A stretch of DNA of 64,000 nucleotides, from positions 26,474,476 to 26,538,475 of the forward strand of contig OZ024907.1 in NCBI GenBank assembly GCA_964017125.1, in the 5' to 3' direction. Source of the stretch: Flabesymbios commensalis (taxonomy: Eukaryota > Annelida > Polychaeta > Terebellida > Flabelligeridae). Below the pieces are notes generated by a model. The model saw only the letters and a list, made by a program, of their open reading frames with translations. It made no database searches and was not told the DNA's origin. The translations under genes and the position numbers were made by a program. This document shows positions 57,901 through 64,000 of this stretch, piece by piece; position 1 is the stretch's first letter; each line of letters starts with the position of its first letter.

Positions 57901-60900
57901 GGGTTAATTTTTCTCCCTCGGAAGCACAACCGGAATCGGAACGCATATCTCCATAAACCTTTTTGAGTATCGATCTGTCTGGAGAAATCCCTGCTAAAGT
58001 TATACTGTTCAATACCTATGGCCTTTAGCACCTTGCATAATTGGATTACATAGTAGACCGAGCTGGGAATCCTTAGCTGTCCCCTGTGTTCTGTTGGTTT
58101 TCAATATGTCATATGGTTTATTATCGCTGGAAAGCGTACTAAAACTGTTATTTATTAGCAAATGACTTTTTCCTGTGAATATTAGGTGAGAATAATAGAT
58201 TGACAAATTTAATTATATAGTTGTAGGGTATAATATACAGTGTCTATTAGGAAATATGTGTGTGATCGTGTTGCATTCAAATATTTTGTTCACAATGCTG
58301 AATGATTTAAAAATTATAGGGGGCGTCTTAGAATGAAACTGTAAATAAGCTTACTTTAGGTCGGCATATAAGATCATCTAGAAGACAAACTCAATTTCTT
58401 TCCCATCGATTTTTTTCTTTTGAAATACATTTTTATTTTTTGGGTGGGAAATCATTTTTTTCTTTGGGGGGGGGGAGTAACCAAGGGATGGAGGCTCTCC
58501 AAAAAAGGGCATCCAGGAAACCCTGTCCGGTTCTCCATGTACCGTGATCGAAATTACGTGAAACTGTTCTAAAAACAACTCTTGTTCAGTTAAGTTTTTT
58601 AAATGAGGGGTTGGGATGAGAGGTAGGCTTACATCCCAAAACCAACAGGATTATTTTTTCATTCAACATGCTAAATTGCACTAATTATTTCAGGAACGTC
58701 CCAGTTCTTGTTGACGGTGCCCATGCGCTTGGACAACTGGATTTAAACATTGCAGACCTTGGTGTTGACTACTACGTTTCAAATGCCCACAAGTGGTTTT
58801 TATCGGCAAAAGGAGCAGCATTTTTATATGTGGACAAAAAACACCAGTCCTCAACGAGACCTTTAGTTATTTCACATGGATTTGGATCTGGATTCTCCTC
58901 TGAATTTATATGGGCCGGTATCCGTACAGTGTTATCTAACATATATAGCATAGCCATAATTATCTAGGAGACTAATATGTGTTGTCGCTGAAGTCAAATT
59001 AACCTTGCTCATGATGATAGCTGTTGTGTTACAATTAACTCGTAATTCTTATCACTTGTTTTAATCCTTACAGCGCGGGGATCGACTTAGACGTCAGAAT
59101 CTGACGTCTGTCGACGTCAGATTCTGACGTCTAAAGTCGATCCGCGCACTGTAAAAGTAAAAATATTTATAGTGGTCGTAGATCCATAGCATAGGTATTC
59201 AAATGAAGCGGAAAGAGCTAACTATATAAGACATTTATAATGATTTCAAAATGAAAAAACCCTTTGGTCTCCATGGTTTATACAAAAAATAATTCAGCGC
59301 TTTAAGGGTTAAGACGACTAATTAGTGTGACCCTTCACGCAGAAAGGTACATACAGGCGGCATTATTACATTTTTTATCATTTAAATTGTAATCGTTCCA
59401 TAACTAAAAGTTTAAAATCAAAAGTAATAAAAGATTTTTCAAAAAAAATCAGTTGTTAAACATGAAGGTGCCCTTCATGTTTCATAAACTGAAAGGATAC
59501 CAAATCGACAAAAAATATTTTTGAGAATTTGGACCCTGCTGTCCTTTTTGTGTAGCGGGTCACGTTTTCAATGATACCTCTTTGTTTTTTGCTTGATATA
59601 ATCAGTTAAAATTATGTTCGAATCTCGTCTCACAGATTTCTGCGGTTTTCATTCACTTGAAGGTGTGGATCGCGGGAGCGATATACAACATCAAGTGGAT
59701 GAAAACGTCACTTGCTACAGGTACATGTTTTTTTGTATTATACCGCCAGGCCTTCGTGACTACAGTCCATTTTTCTCCTTACACACTGCGCTGGATTTTT
59801 GGGAAGCGGTCCAGCCTGCGAAGTTGAGAGAATACATGTGGAACCTTGCAAGTAGAGCGGGTGAGAATCCAACCTCAACTGAAGAAATTTATTATCAAAT
59901 GAGAATACGTGACGACACAGTTATAAGCTTGACAAATTCGATATTGCTGGTCGCTATTGCGCCGAATCTTCTTACCAAAAATGTGATGCTCTGCATTTTT
60001 TTTATTAGGAGGCTACCAATGACAATGTCTCGATTGTCCCTATGTCTTCATTTTATAAGTGGGTGCGGTTTCCCCAAAAATGTGTGAATGGGTTGTAAAA
60101 TAATCCCACGTGATTTTCGTTCTAGCAAAGATCCATGAAGTATAGAAGTTAGGCATAAATGTGATAGTTTTATTATATTAATTTAATACTTACTTTGCCA
60201 CTAAAATATTCATTATGCACTTTTTAATACAGCAGTCATATCCTTCTAATTAGAAATTTTAACGTGTCACTTTTCAACTGATGCCACACTTCCCGTGTCA
60301 AAGACCCGGTGGGCAGTGGGTCTAATATAATTCCTGATATCATTTGTTACAGCTGATTATTTGGTTGAGAAGTGGCGTAGCAAATTATTGGTTTCTAAAC
60401 AATTATCTGGTGAGTTATCACTGTGTGATATATATTGTCTTCAAATTGTTAAATATGATAAATAATGATGAATAGTATTTTTGTTATTTTTTGCATGATG
60501 AATAATATTATGTTTTATTTTTGCATGATGAATAATGATGTTTTTTGTTTTTACATCATGAATGATATGGGTTTTTACATGATGAATGAAATGTTTTAAC
60601 CCTTTAACTGCTGAATCCCTGCTTACTATGTTTCTGTTTAAAATGTATGGCAATTACGGTTATCTGTTGGAATTATATGTCAGAAATAAAAACAAATAAT
60701 ATAAATGTTCCCGGCATAATGTATATAATGTGATTTTTCATAATATATAATATTCAGGGCCCGTAATCTCGTACAAGTTACGATATATCGTAGGCTTCTG
60801 ATTGGTCGAGATGGCCATATCGTAACTTGTACGAGAATACGGGTCCTGCTAAATATTCGCTTATGTATTGCACCCGCATTGCCAATGCTTTATAGCGGTG

Positions 60901-60963
60901 ATTTATATTGTCATCAATACCATGGCAATTTTGAACTGTTTAAAGTTATAAATACATCGACTA

Positions 60964-61061
<98 letters not shown>

Positions 61062-63193
61062 TAGGTGTTAATACATTTGATGCCCATGTCTTCATGTATG
61101 TACGTTTTTAATCCTATGAAACGTATATTCATTCTACTTAGAACATCTAAACAGCTTCTAATAGTAGTTTCTGTATATCCGGTACTGCTGTATAACAGAT
61201 TATAGTCATATTTCGTTGTTAATAAAATATCGCTCTGAACTTTTTTTTATAACTACAAAGATTTGCTCGGAACGTATATCGATATCAGCCTTCTCTACCA
61301 TCGGTCGGCCATTTTGGTTTTTATCAATTTTAACAGTTGTAACCATGTACTTACTATTGTTATATGTTAACAATAAAAGTTAAAGTTCACTAAATCTTGA
61401 CGCACATGGCTAGTTTTGACTTTGTAACTACTCTGATTAAAACAAGGTATTACGTCCCTTTATCTCTGTAAACTTTCATTAGTTAACCCTTTAAGCCCTC
61501 ACGATGCATTAAAGCATCATTTTGCATCCATGAAAACAGACTTAATTTGGCCACAACCAAGGGTTTCAGAACAATAATTTCCATGAAACTGGTTTACCAT
61601 TACGTGGTAATTTTCTTCAATTTTTAAACCAAACCTAATCATCTTCATCCACTACAAGTAGAGAATTGCAACAGCTATTCGCGGCTTGTAGTGGATGAAG
61701 ATGACAATGGTAAATTCAGGCTTGAAAGGGTTAAGACTGAGTGAAATAAGTTTTTTAGCATTTTGAGATTTCGGTTTTGTTTTACCAAATTTGGTGGGAT
61801 AGATCTAGAGCTGTGTAATTGTATCCTGGCACACACGTGTTCTGGTTTGACTTTGGGCCGACGTGCAATATCTGAATACTTCTCGTACTATATAAGCTGT
61901 CCGTATCCCGTGTGACGGGGTATTGACTATAGTATAGGCTGGAGTATCCCAACACGGCATATTGGATAAGTAGCTTTGTATTTGTGTAACGTTACCGCAG
62001 AGCTAGGCCTATGTCGTGTGATTGTTAATTCAGTGACTGACCCAGAAAACTACTAACATGCTCGTTACGCTATCCTTTGGTCGATACTTGTGTACTTCCC
62101 ACGACACACGCTAATTAATTATCGGTAGCTCACCGCTACCCTGGAAGACCAACCACTGAACCAACCGTGCAGTACTCGTCCAACGCTGGCTCACTGTTGG
62201 GCTATAATTGACACTAGTCTTGTGTTACACGAAGTGAAATATCACAAAATCGTCTGTAACAGCATATTGTCAAAAATAGTATGTGTACTGTTGTTTAATA
62301 TTGAATTCATTGTGTTATAATTTTTTTCTGTAGGCTGCATGGTGTGCGTTCAATTGCCCCAAGCACTATACGAAGAATGTGAAGCTGTGAACTACGATAA
62401 AGCCGAAATTATACAAAATGAACTTTTTCACAGGTTTTCTATTGAGGTGAGCAGGGTTGCTATTACACCTTAAAAACCTGAAAAGTCAGGATTTGTTATC
62501 AAAACCTGAACAATTTAGGTAAAGTCAGTAATTTTGTCTTCGGGTGCCCCCTATCATTCGTCAAATACTTTAAGAAATGACCTAAATTTACAAAAAATCT
62601 TGTTGGGAAACCCACGACTGCCCCCTTCTTTTCTTCAGATCTTTGACCCGCTACTAATTTGTGCCCATTTCCCCCCCGATTTCGGTCACGAATACTTCTC
62701 ATTTTGGTCATGAAAAGTCAGTAAAAAGCATAAAGTTTTTTTTTGCAATTTTCTGGTAACCCTGGGTGATATATATTTCAAAATAAGTAGGCCTATGTGT
62801 TTATAAACTATTTTATTTTTTTTAAGGTTTTTTTTTTATTATTATATTGTTGGGCATATCATGGGAATATCACTATTTTGCCAACACACAGAGGTGGCGA
62901 AACTTAGAAGCAATTTAACTGAATCTTCTCTGGAATTATACAAGTAATTTACGTAAACTTGATGTTGAAGAAAACAAAGAGGATAACCAATGGATTATTG
63001 TATTTGAACATTGCTTCGTGTTGCGCAGTAATAAGATTACGTATTCCATGAACTGTTTGCTTTACAGGTCCCAGTGAAAGCGATTCAGAATCACCTATAC
63101 GTCCGAATTTCAGCTCATGTTTACAATACAATGGAGGAATATCAGTTCCTGGCAGAGTCTGTTATAACCATGTCAAAAAAATGTAGACATTAA
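36842..63193 (+). CDS. Class-V aminotransferase-fold PLP enzyme, CefD / cysteine desulfhydrase-like, 11 exons seen
   Basis: Exons: 36842-36952, 53718-53786, 53936-54035, 54144-54260, 56210-56304, 57289-57410, 58694-58917, 59750-59860, 60353-60409, 62334-62446, 63068-63193. All junctions are GT-AG, phases agree throughout, and the sum is 1245 nt (414 codons plus TAA). Motifs in order are CIFINHGAFGS, RYIEKQPLRFFDREL, NATTAVNTVL, VDGAHALGQLDL (D212 faces the PLP ring nitrogen), SNAHKWF (K238 forms the Schiff base), WAGLRDYSPFF and YVRIS (R386, likely substrate carboxylate). These are the hallmarks of the isopenicillin-N-epimerase-like branch, which includes cysteine desulfhydrase and ergothioneine C-S lyase homologues; substrate cannot be told here. 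The exon holding the start codon was not found. Intron 1 is 16.8 kb and full of repeats. All essential residues are present, so the gene is probably functional. Confidence 0.9.
37075..37215 (+). repeat. Dispersed repeat with poly-G, plus copy
   Basis: Contains AGGGCAG, ATAAGGTCTCTAGTA, CAACTCGTTGGGGG and GTATTTTTGGGCCA in order. The minus-strand partner is at 45828-45983. Confidence 0.65.
37295..38400 (+). repeat. Higher-order tandem array, ATGGCCGCC core, period about 145 bp (A-B dimers about 290 bp)
   Basis: Seven units, each ending TTCAAAATGGCCGCC or a variant (near 37480, 37625, 37770, 37915, 38060, 38205, 38345). Alternate units differ: type A carries AAACTTAAAGTCAGAAATTA and CCACGATTTGGAGATG; type B carries TTTTAACATCACATTCCTAG and CAACATGGGGATG. 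This is a two-unit higher-order structure. The reading frames (FKMAA... type) are by-products. Confidence 0.85.
38400..40430. other. Intronic A+T-rich stretch, nothing coding
   Basis: Only a SINE-tail fragment at about 39210-39285 (GGGCATAGTC, TCGGGATATTGCCACGA) is recognised. The rest is featureless to me. Confidence 0.4.
40437..41330 (+). repeat. Tandem array, unit about 180 bp, TTTCCGGACGATATC theme
   Basis: Five units with AGTTTCCGGACGATATCTCG, TTGTTTTCATA, CACACAAATCCCTCAGGGGG, TAGATGTGCCTTT and TTATGACCTTTGACCTA in order (starts near 40490, 40660, 40840, 41000, 41150). The left edge TTTTATCCCCCGCCC is shared with the edge of the 37295 array. Confidence 0.85.
41395..41985 (+). repeat. 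Related repeat, CGTTTCCGGAGCATATCTC units
   Basis: Opens with a GCTCCCGCCGTCACCGTAGG / GAGCGAAGGGAGCT inverted motif. It then has two units of about 165 bp (TTCGTTTCCGGAGCA, CTAGTTGTGCCTTTT, TTGACCTA) distantly similar to the previous array. Confidence 0.65.
41985..43950 (+). repeat. ATGGCCGCC tandem array, about 13 units of 143-153 bp
   Basis: Each unit runs CAAAATGGCCGCC, TATCGGCCATTATTCACTTT, CACATGGCCGTTATTTGGTA, GCTAGATGGCTAGACCATTA, ACAAAATGTGAGATTTCAGG, AGAGGATGCATCTTGAAAA. The right-hand part from about 43080 is duplicated at 47788-49050. Confidence 0.9.
44451..44482 (+). repeat. (TTTG)n microsatellite
   Basis: Seven to eight TTTG units at the left edge of the insertion in repeat copy B. 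Confidence 0.9.
44865..45225 (+). repeat. Three-unit tandem repeat, ATCAACAAGTGTCTGCCAGA theme
   Basis: CAACAAGTGTCTGCCAGAAT, TTCACCATAGCGGTATGACA and AGCTT occur three times (starts near 44866, 44968, 45103). Between them are CCCGCTGCCCTCCCTGTGAA blocks. Confidence 0.75.
45828..45983 (-). repeat. Dispersed repeat with poly-C, minus copy
   Basis: Reverse complement relative of 37075-37215, including the CAACGAGTTGAG block and an AGAGACCTTATACTA block beside a poly-C run. Confidence 0.65.
46100..47000. other. Intronic stretch without recognised features
   Basis: Preceded at 45995-46110 by CCGCGGT-rich imperfect palindromic repeats (ATACCGCGGT, GGAACCGCGG). The rest is A+T-rich without genes. 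Confidence 0.35.
47008..47294 (+). mobile_element. TTAA-type MITE family (GGGAC ends), copy 2
   Basis: A long palindrome: CATAGACTAGAACTG / CAGTTCTAGTCTATG and GACGAAATTCC / GGAATTTCGTC arms. The right end CAGTCCCT is followed by TTAA at 47295-47298. The left end is truncated. Confidence 0.8.
47331..47790 (-). mobile_element. LINE reverse transcriptase C-terminal fragment
   Basis: Minus-strand peptides IVENYCNKWKITYSKKTKL and IVIFRKCGKLGVNDKWFYNG, HLTYLGMVFSSGGSLS and AGQAQKTIFS are the post-catalytic RT region of LINEs. The frame breaks once between them and the YADD box is not intact. The fragment abuts the duplicated ATGGCCGCC array at about 47788. Confidence 0.7.
47788..49050 (+). repeat. 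Duplicated array block (paralogue of 43080-44130)
   Basis: Same unit order as 43080-43950, followed by the same non-repetitive flank (GTTTGCAATCTCTGACAGAC, TCTAGTTCTTATCTTACT, GCGGGAGCTCCTGGACTTAT). Both copies part at TGTAGTCTTG. Small indels and substitutions separate them. Confidence 0.85.
49113..50423. mobile_element. Non-autonomous hAT-like element, 1.3 kb
   Basis: CAGTGGCGTCAGA at left and its exact inverse TCTGACGCCACTG at right. CAGTGG ends are typical of hAT elements. Sub-terminal poly-G at left and poly-C at right extend the inverted symmetry. No transposase inside. A target duplication is not clear. Confidence 0.7.
50540..52960 (-). pseudogene. Decayed copy of a large multi-copy gene of unknown function
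   Basis: Minus-strand order: a CHHSCDVN-like zone, EHYGDLFITESCGRQDSVTF, VRPRAVLAPLQLGLAVRMHH, SRFLIDNLAAMGYCSSYSEV, FLAADNVYHNIVSLDGKG then LHGMGTIDGITPG, MPNWQGMVHTLHKECDHPG, a TFDQPLFWKAS zone, a KMSGKAVQRSFRGH zone, and AYNYAMQNFNKTLYVTSEQH near 50700. From memory these motifs recur, in this order, in long uncharacterised proteins present many times in cnidarian, mollusc and other marine invertebrate genomes. The copy number points to a mobile or selfish element, but I know no catalytic domain for it. This copy is broken, with multiple interruptions. No terminal repeats were found. Confidence 0.65.
53420..53480 (+). repeat. AAGTCGTGGGAACAAGTTAG minisatellite, about three units
   Basis: TTAAGTCGTGGGAACAAGTT, TAAATCGTGGGAATGAGAT and TAAGTCGTGAACAAG in tandem, about 22 bp apart. 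Confidence 0.7.
53551..53618 (-). mobile_element. Partial copy of GGGCCCGTAATCTCGTAC MITE
   Basis: Reverse-oriented arm and centre (GGTCATCTCGACCGATCAGA, AACTTGTACGATAATACGGG) of the element at 60755-60848. Confidence 0.65.
53718..53786 (+). CDS. PLP-enzyme gene exon 2
   Basis: 23 residues, EECIFINHGAFGSTMKEVL to AAQ; acceptor ctaacag, donor CAG then gtatgt; phase 0-0. NHGAFG is the family's N-terminal signature. Confidence 0.88.
53936..54035 (+). CDS. PLP-enzyme gene exon 3
   Basis: Begins EWQRYIEKQPLRFFDREL, ends in SKFV plus one base; phase 0-1; acceptor cttccacag, donor gtatga. Confidence 0.9.
54144..54260 (+). CDS. PLP-enzyme gene exon 4
   Basis: CSCSDLVLIENATTAVN then VLRSQHFNAGDVIFCLDNEY; phase 1-1. 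NATTAVN is the phosphate-binding turn. The donor is gtaaat. Confidence 0.9.
54930..55217. mobile_element. TTAA-type MITE family (GGGAC ends), complete copy 3
   Basis: AGGGACACGCCCAGGTCTAA at left, TTAGACCTGGACATGTCCCT at right, TTAA on both sides (54926-54929, 55218-55221). Long inner arms include GCGCAC and GACGAAATTCC / GGAATTTCGTC. 288 bp, in intron 4 of the PLP-enzyme gene. Confidence 0.85.
55320..55765 (+). repeat. Dispersed repeat related to 34300-35100
   Basis: ATGCCTATTGTCGTCCGTCC, GACCTTTCTGTGACC, CAGGTAGGGATATACCGTGA, TTTTAAATGGCAGACTTGCG and TCGTCGCCGACGGGCC occur in the order seen at 34300-35110. Confidence 0.65.
56210..56304 (+). CDS. PLP-enzyme gene exon 5
   Basis: AVKKMIEKVSQDTGAV to FPIISSQQ; phase 1-0; acceptor actaaacag, donor CAG then gtgagt. 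Confidence 0.85.
56355..56595. mobile_element. piggyBac-like MITE with internal hairpin, copy 2
   Basis: CCCTTTAAGCCCTCACGATG at left and GTTTGGAAGGG at right. About 85% similar by eye to 61487-61730. Hairpin at about 56508-56572: CATCCACTACAAG / CTTGTAGTGGATG arms, then AATTGC-GACA-GCAATT. TTAA is decayed on both sides (TTGT, TTAC). Confidence 0.75.
56618..56698. mobile_element. Symmetric GTTGGCCCAACG-family element, decayed
   Basis: AATGTTGGTGTGGGCAAGC, GCATCGCAGACACTGG and the CTTGCTTGCTGGGATG end. Old copy in intron 5. Confidence 0.45.
57289..57410 (+). CDS. PLP-enzyme gene exon 6
   Basis: IIDLVDKKLKPGTKLAVFDH then PSNTPFIMPLAEIVKICH; phase 0-2. The acceptor is attgttag. A second AG six bases on (attatag) would put a stop in frame, so the first is chosen. 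Confidence 0.88.
57424..57911. mobile_element. piggyBac-like MITE remnant(s) with internal hairpin
   Basis: Left TTTGACCCTTTAAGCGCC, a second TTGACCCTTTAAGTGC at 57758, right AAAAAGGGTTAA at about 57911. Hairpin at 57466-57515: CACTTGAAGT / ACTTCAAGTG with TCGC-TGAC-GCGA apex. Probably one element inserted into or joined with another. Confidence 0.55.
58694..58917 (+). CDS. PLP-enzyme gene exon 7 (catalytic lysine)
   Basis: NVPVLVDGAHALGQLDLN, then DYYVSNAHKWFLSAKG with the PLP lysine, to SSEFIWA plus one base; phase 2-1. Confidence 0.93.
59071..59151. mobile_element. 81-bp palindromic MITE with TA flanks
   Basis: CAGCGCGGGGATCGACTTAG at left and the inverse CTAAAGTCGATCCGCGCACTG at right with one-base offsets; the centre GACGTCAGAATCTGACGTC is repeated and inverted. 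TA on both sides suggests a Tc1/mariner-type parent. Confidence 0.75.
59636..59712. repeat. Isolated hairpin of the GC-(4 nt)-GC class
   Basis: TTTTCATTCACTTGA / TCAAGTGGATGAAAA arms (one G-T) and ATCGC-GGGA-GCGAT apex, about 40 nt before exon 8. Flanking MITE ends not found. Confidence 0.6.
59750..59860 (+). CDS. PLP-enzyme gene exon 8
   Basis: LRDYSPFFSLHTALDFWE to WNLASRA plus one base; phase 1-1; acceptor taccgccag, donor gtgaga. Confidence 0.9.
60353..60409 (+). CDS. PLP-enzyme gene exon 9
   Basis: A 57-nt exon, DYLVEKWRSKLLVSKQLS; phase 1-1; acceptor tttgttacag, donor gtgagt. Confidence 0.85.
60755..60848. mobile_element. MITE with CAGGGCCCGTAATCTCGTAC ends
   Basis: Right end is the inverse (GTACGAGAATACGGGTCCTG). 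Arms continue through AAGTTACGATAT / ATATCGTAACTT around a short core. 94 bp, in intron 9. Confidence 0.75.
60960..61062 (+). repeat. (CTA)n microsatellite, about 33 units
   Basis: An uninterrupted CTA run of about 100 bp in intron 9. Its poly-Leu and poly-Ser frames are artefacts. Confidence 0.95.
61487..61730. mobile_element. piggyBac-like MITE with internal hairpin, complete copy
   Basis: CCCTTTAAGCC and GGCTTGAAAGGG ends with TTAA on both sides (61483-61486, 61731-61734); 244 bp. Hairpin at about 61641-61702: CATCTTCATCCACTACAAG / CTTGTAGTGGATGAAGATG perfect 19-bp arms and a TTGC-AACA-GCTA apex. Confidence 0.85.
62160..62225. mobile_element. Symmetric GTTGGCCCAACG-family fragment
   Basis: TCGTCCAACGCTGGCTCAC and GTTGGGC with a CTAGTCTTGTGTT end; heavily decayed, intron 9. 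Confidence 0.4.
62334..62446 (+). CDS. PLP-enzyme gene exon 10
   Basis: CMVCVQLPQALYEECEAVNY to NELFHRFSIE; phase 1-0; acceptor tttttctgtag, donor GAG then gtgagc. CMVCVQLP is the usual small beta-strand of the C-terminal domain. Confidence 0.88.
63068..63193 (+). CDS. PLP-enzyme gene exon 11 and stop
   Basis: VPVKAIQNHLYVRISAHVYN to SKKCRH, then TAA at 63191-63193. VRISAHVYNTMEEY is the conserved C-terminal motif. A possible poly(A) hexamer lies at 63457-63462, inside a MITE. Confidence 0.92.
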   Translation, partial: VPVKAIQNHLYVRISAHVYNTMEEYQFLAESVITMSKKCRH

Positions 63194-63270
63194 CTTTATG
63201 AGTACCCATGTAAATGCGACAAACCATCGAAACGAAGGTGTTTTGAGTTTAAATTTGATATATTACACTT

Positions 63271-63497
63271 GACCCCTAGAGCAATGAGGGATTTAAATTT
63301 TAAGTCACTTTAAGTAGTGTCTCGCTACCGCGATACACAACTTCAAGTGACTGAAAATTTGTGTAATTTGCGAAATTTAGGTCCTAACATACATCAGTGT
63401 TTCAAGATTGGAAGCATAGTTACTTTTAACAACTGATCATACAGGTTCTATTTTAGAATAAAAAGATAGAATGTCTACTGTAGTCGACATCAGTGTT
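63271..63497. mobile_element. MITE with CCCCTAGA ends and internal hairpin, in the PLP-enzyme 3' region
   Basis: Left CCCCTAGAGCAATGAGGG, right TGTTCTAGGGG, flanks TTGA and TTTA (perhaps decayed TTAA). Hairpin at 63306-63358: AGTCACTT / AAGTGACT arms, GTGT / ACAC, then TCGC-TACC-GCGA. It carries the nearest AATAAA (63457-63462) after the PLP-enzyme stop. Confidence 0.65.
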
Positions 63498-64000
63498 CTA
63501 GGGGTTTAGTGTTGTACAAAATCTGATTATTTCCAATAAGAAGCGGGAATTACGTTAGCAATTCACACTTCAAACTGAGGGGAAATTTGAAGAAATACCA
63601 GGGAACTAAATATAATGACTGCTATGTGTTATCTTTATACAATGATAATTAAATCATTTATAGGCTTGGGCCTTTTAATTTCGCTGATTCCGGTGGCTGT
63701 GGATTTAAGTTACTTTTGAAAGCAATTAATGCAATCATGATTGAAGCGAAATTATGGGAGTCGCAGGACGAGTATTATGTTTATGTATCATGTTTATGTA
63801 AAAGTGGTGCTCCACGTTGAAACATTTCTTTTTAATATTGTTTTAATTTTAGGATGGTTTTGGGCTATATATGCATATTACTCGTTCTCAGGTAACCTGC
63901 CGTATTGTAATGTTTGTTTAATGAAAAAAATATTTTTATATGTAACGTTAGCGGTTATTATGTATAAATAAAATAAAATAAATAAAAGTGTCGTATCTTC

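Noticed and set aside
60879-61132. Poly-Leu and poly-Ser frames
   Set aside because: Translation of the (CTA)n microsatellite on the two strands.

Overview
The window is animal nuclear DNA. It has spliced genes with GT-AG introns and is about 60% or more A+T by eye. It is crowded with LINE fragments, tRNA-derived SINEs, miniature inverted-repeat transposons (MITEs) and tandem arrays. Gene content and repeat style suggest a marine invertebrate, perhaps a deuterostome such as an echinoderm, hemichordate or cephalochordate. I cannot fix the phylum from sequence alone.

Three host genes can be supported. (1) On the minus strand at 463-1983 lies one large exon of the AP-4 adaptor beta subunit (AP4B1). 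It ends at a stop followed about 35 nt later by AATAAA, so the usual C-terminal ear domain is not seen. (2) On the plus strand at 26540-27697 is an intact, intronless TRMU, the mitochondrial tRNA 2-thiouridylase. (3) On the plus strand from 36842 to 63193 is an eleven-exon gene for a class-V aminotransferase-fold PLP enzyme of the CefD (isopenicillin-N epimerase) / cysteine desulfhydrase type. Its frame holds across all ten junctions (414 codons plus stop), one intron is 16.8 kb, and the initiator exon was not found. A well-bounded but unidentified exon lies at 25726-25872.

Layout: 0-2 kb AP4B1. 2.8-5.3 kb a satellite carrying a MITE with a clean target duplication, then a purine tract of about 790 bp. 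6-9 kb MITEs with promoter-like motifs and a dispersed repeat. 10-11 kb a decayed gene with a Ulp1-like protease domain and a PHD finger. 11.9-14.6 kb and 17.1-18.8 kb two LINE reverse transcriptases. 19-24 kb symmetric GTTGGCCCAACG-type elements and odd minisatellites. 25-28 kb the unidentified exon, piggyBac-like MITEs and TRMU. 28.8-36.6 kb SINEs and MITEs. 37-49 kb (inside the giant intron) tandem arrays built round an ATGGCCGCC core, plus a duplicated block of about 1 kb. 49.1-53 kb a hAT-like element and a decayed multi-copy gene of unknown function. 53.7-63.2 kb the remaining ten exons of the PLP enzyme.

The host genes look unrelated in function: vesicle coat, mitochondrial tRNA modification and PLP metabolism. 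The most interesting structural signals are a set of internal hairpins with a GC-(4 nt)-GC apex in piggyBac-like MITEs, at least 20 copies of the palindrome TAGGCCTA, and the decayed gene family at 50.5-52.95 kb. Coordinates of repeats and decayed elements are approximate unless terminal repeats or target duplications are quoted.
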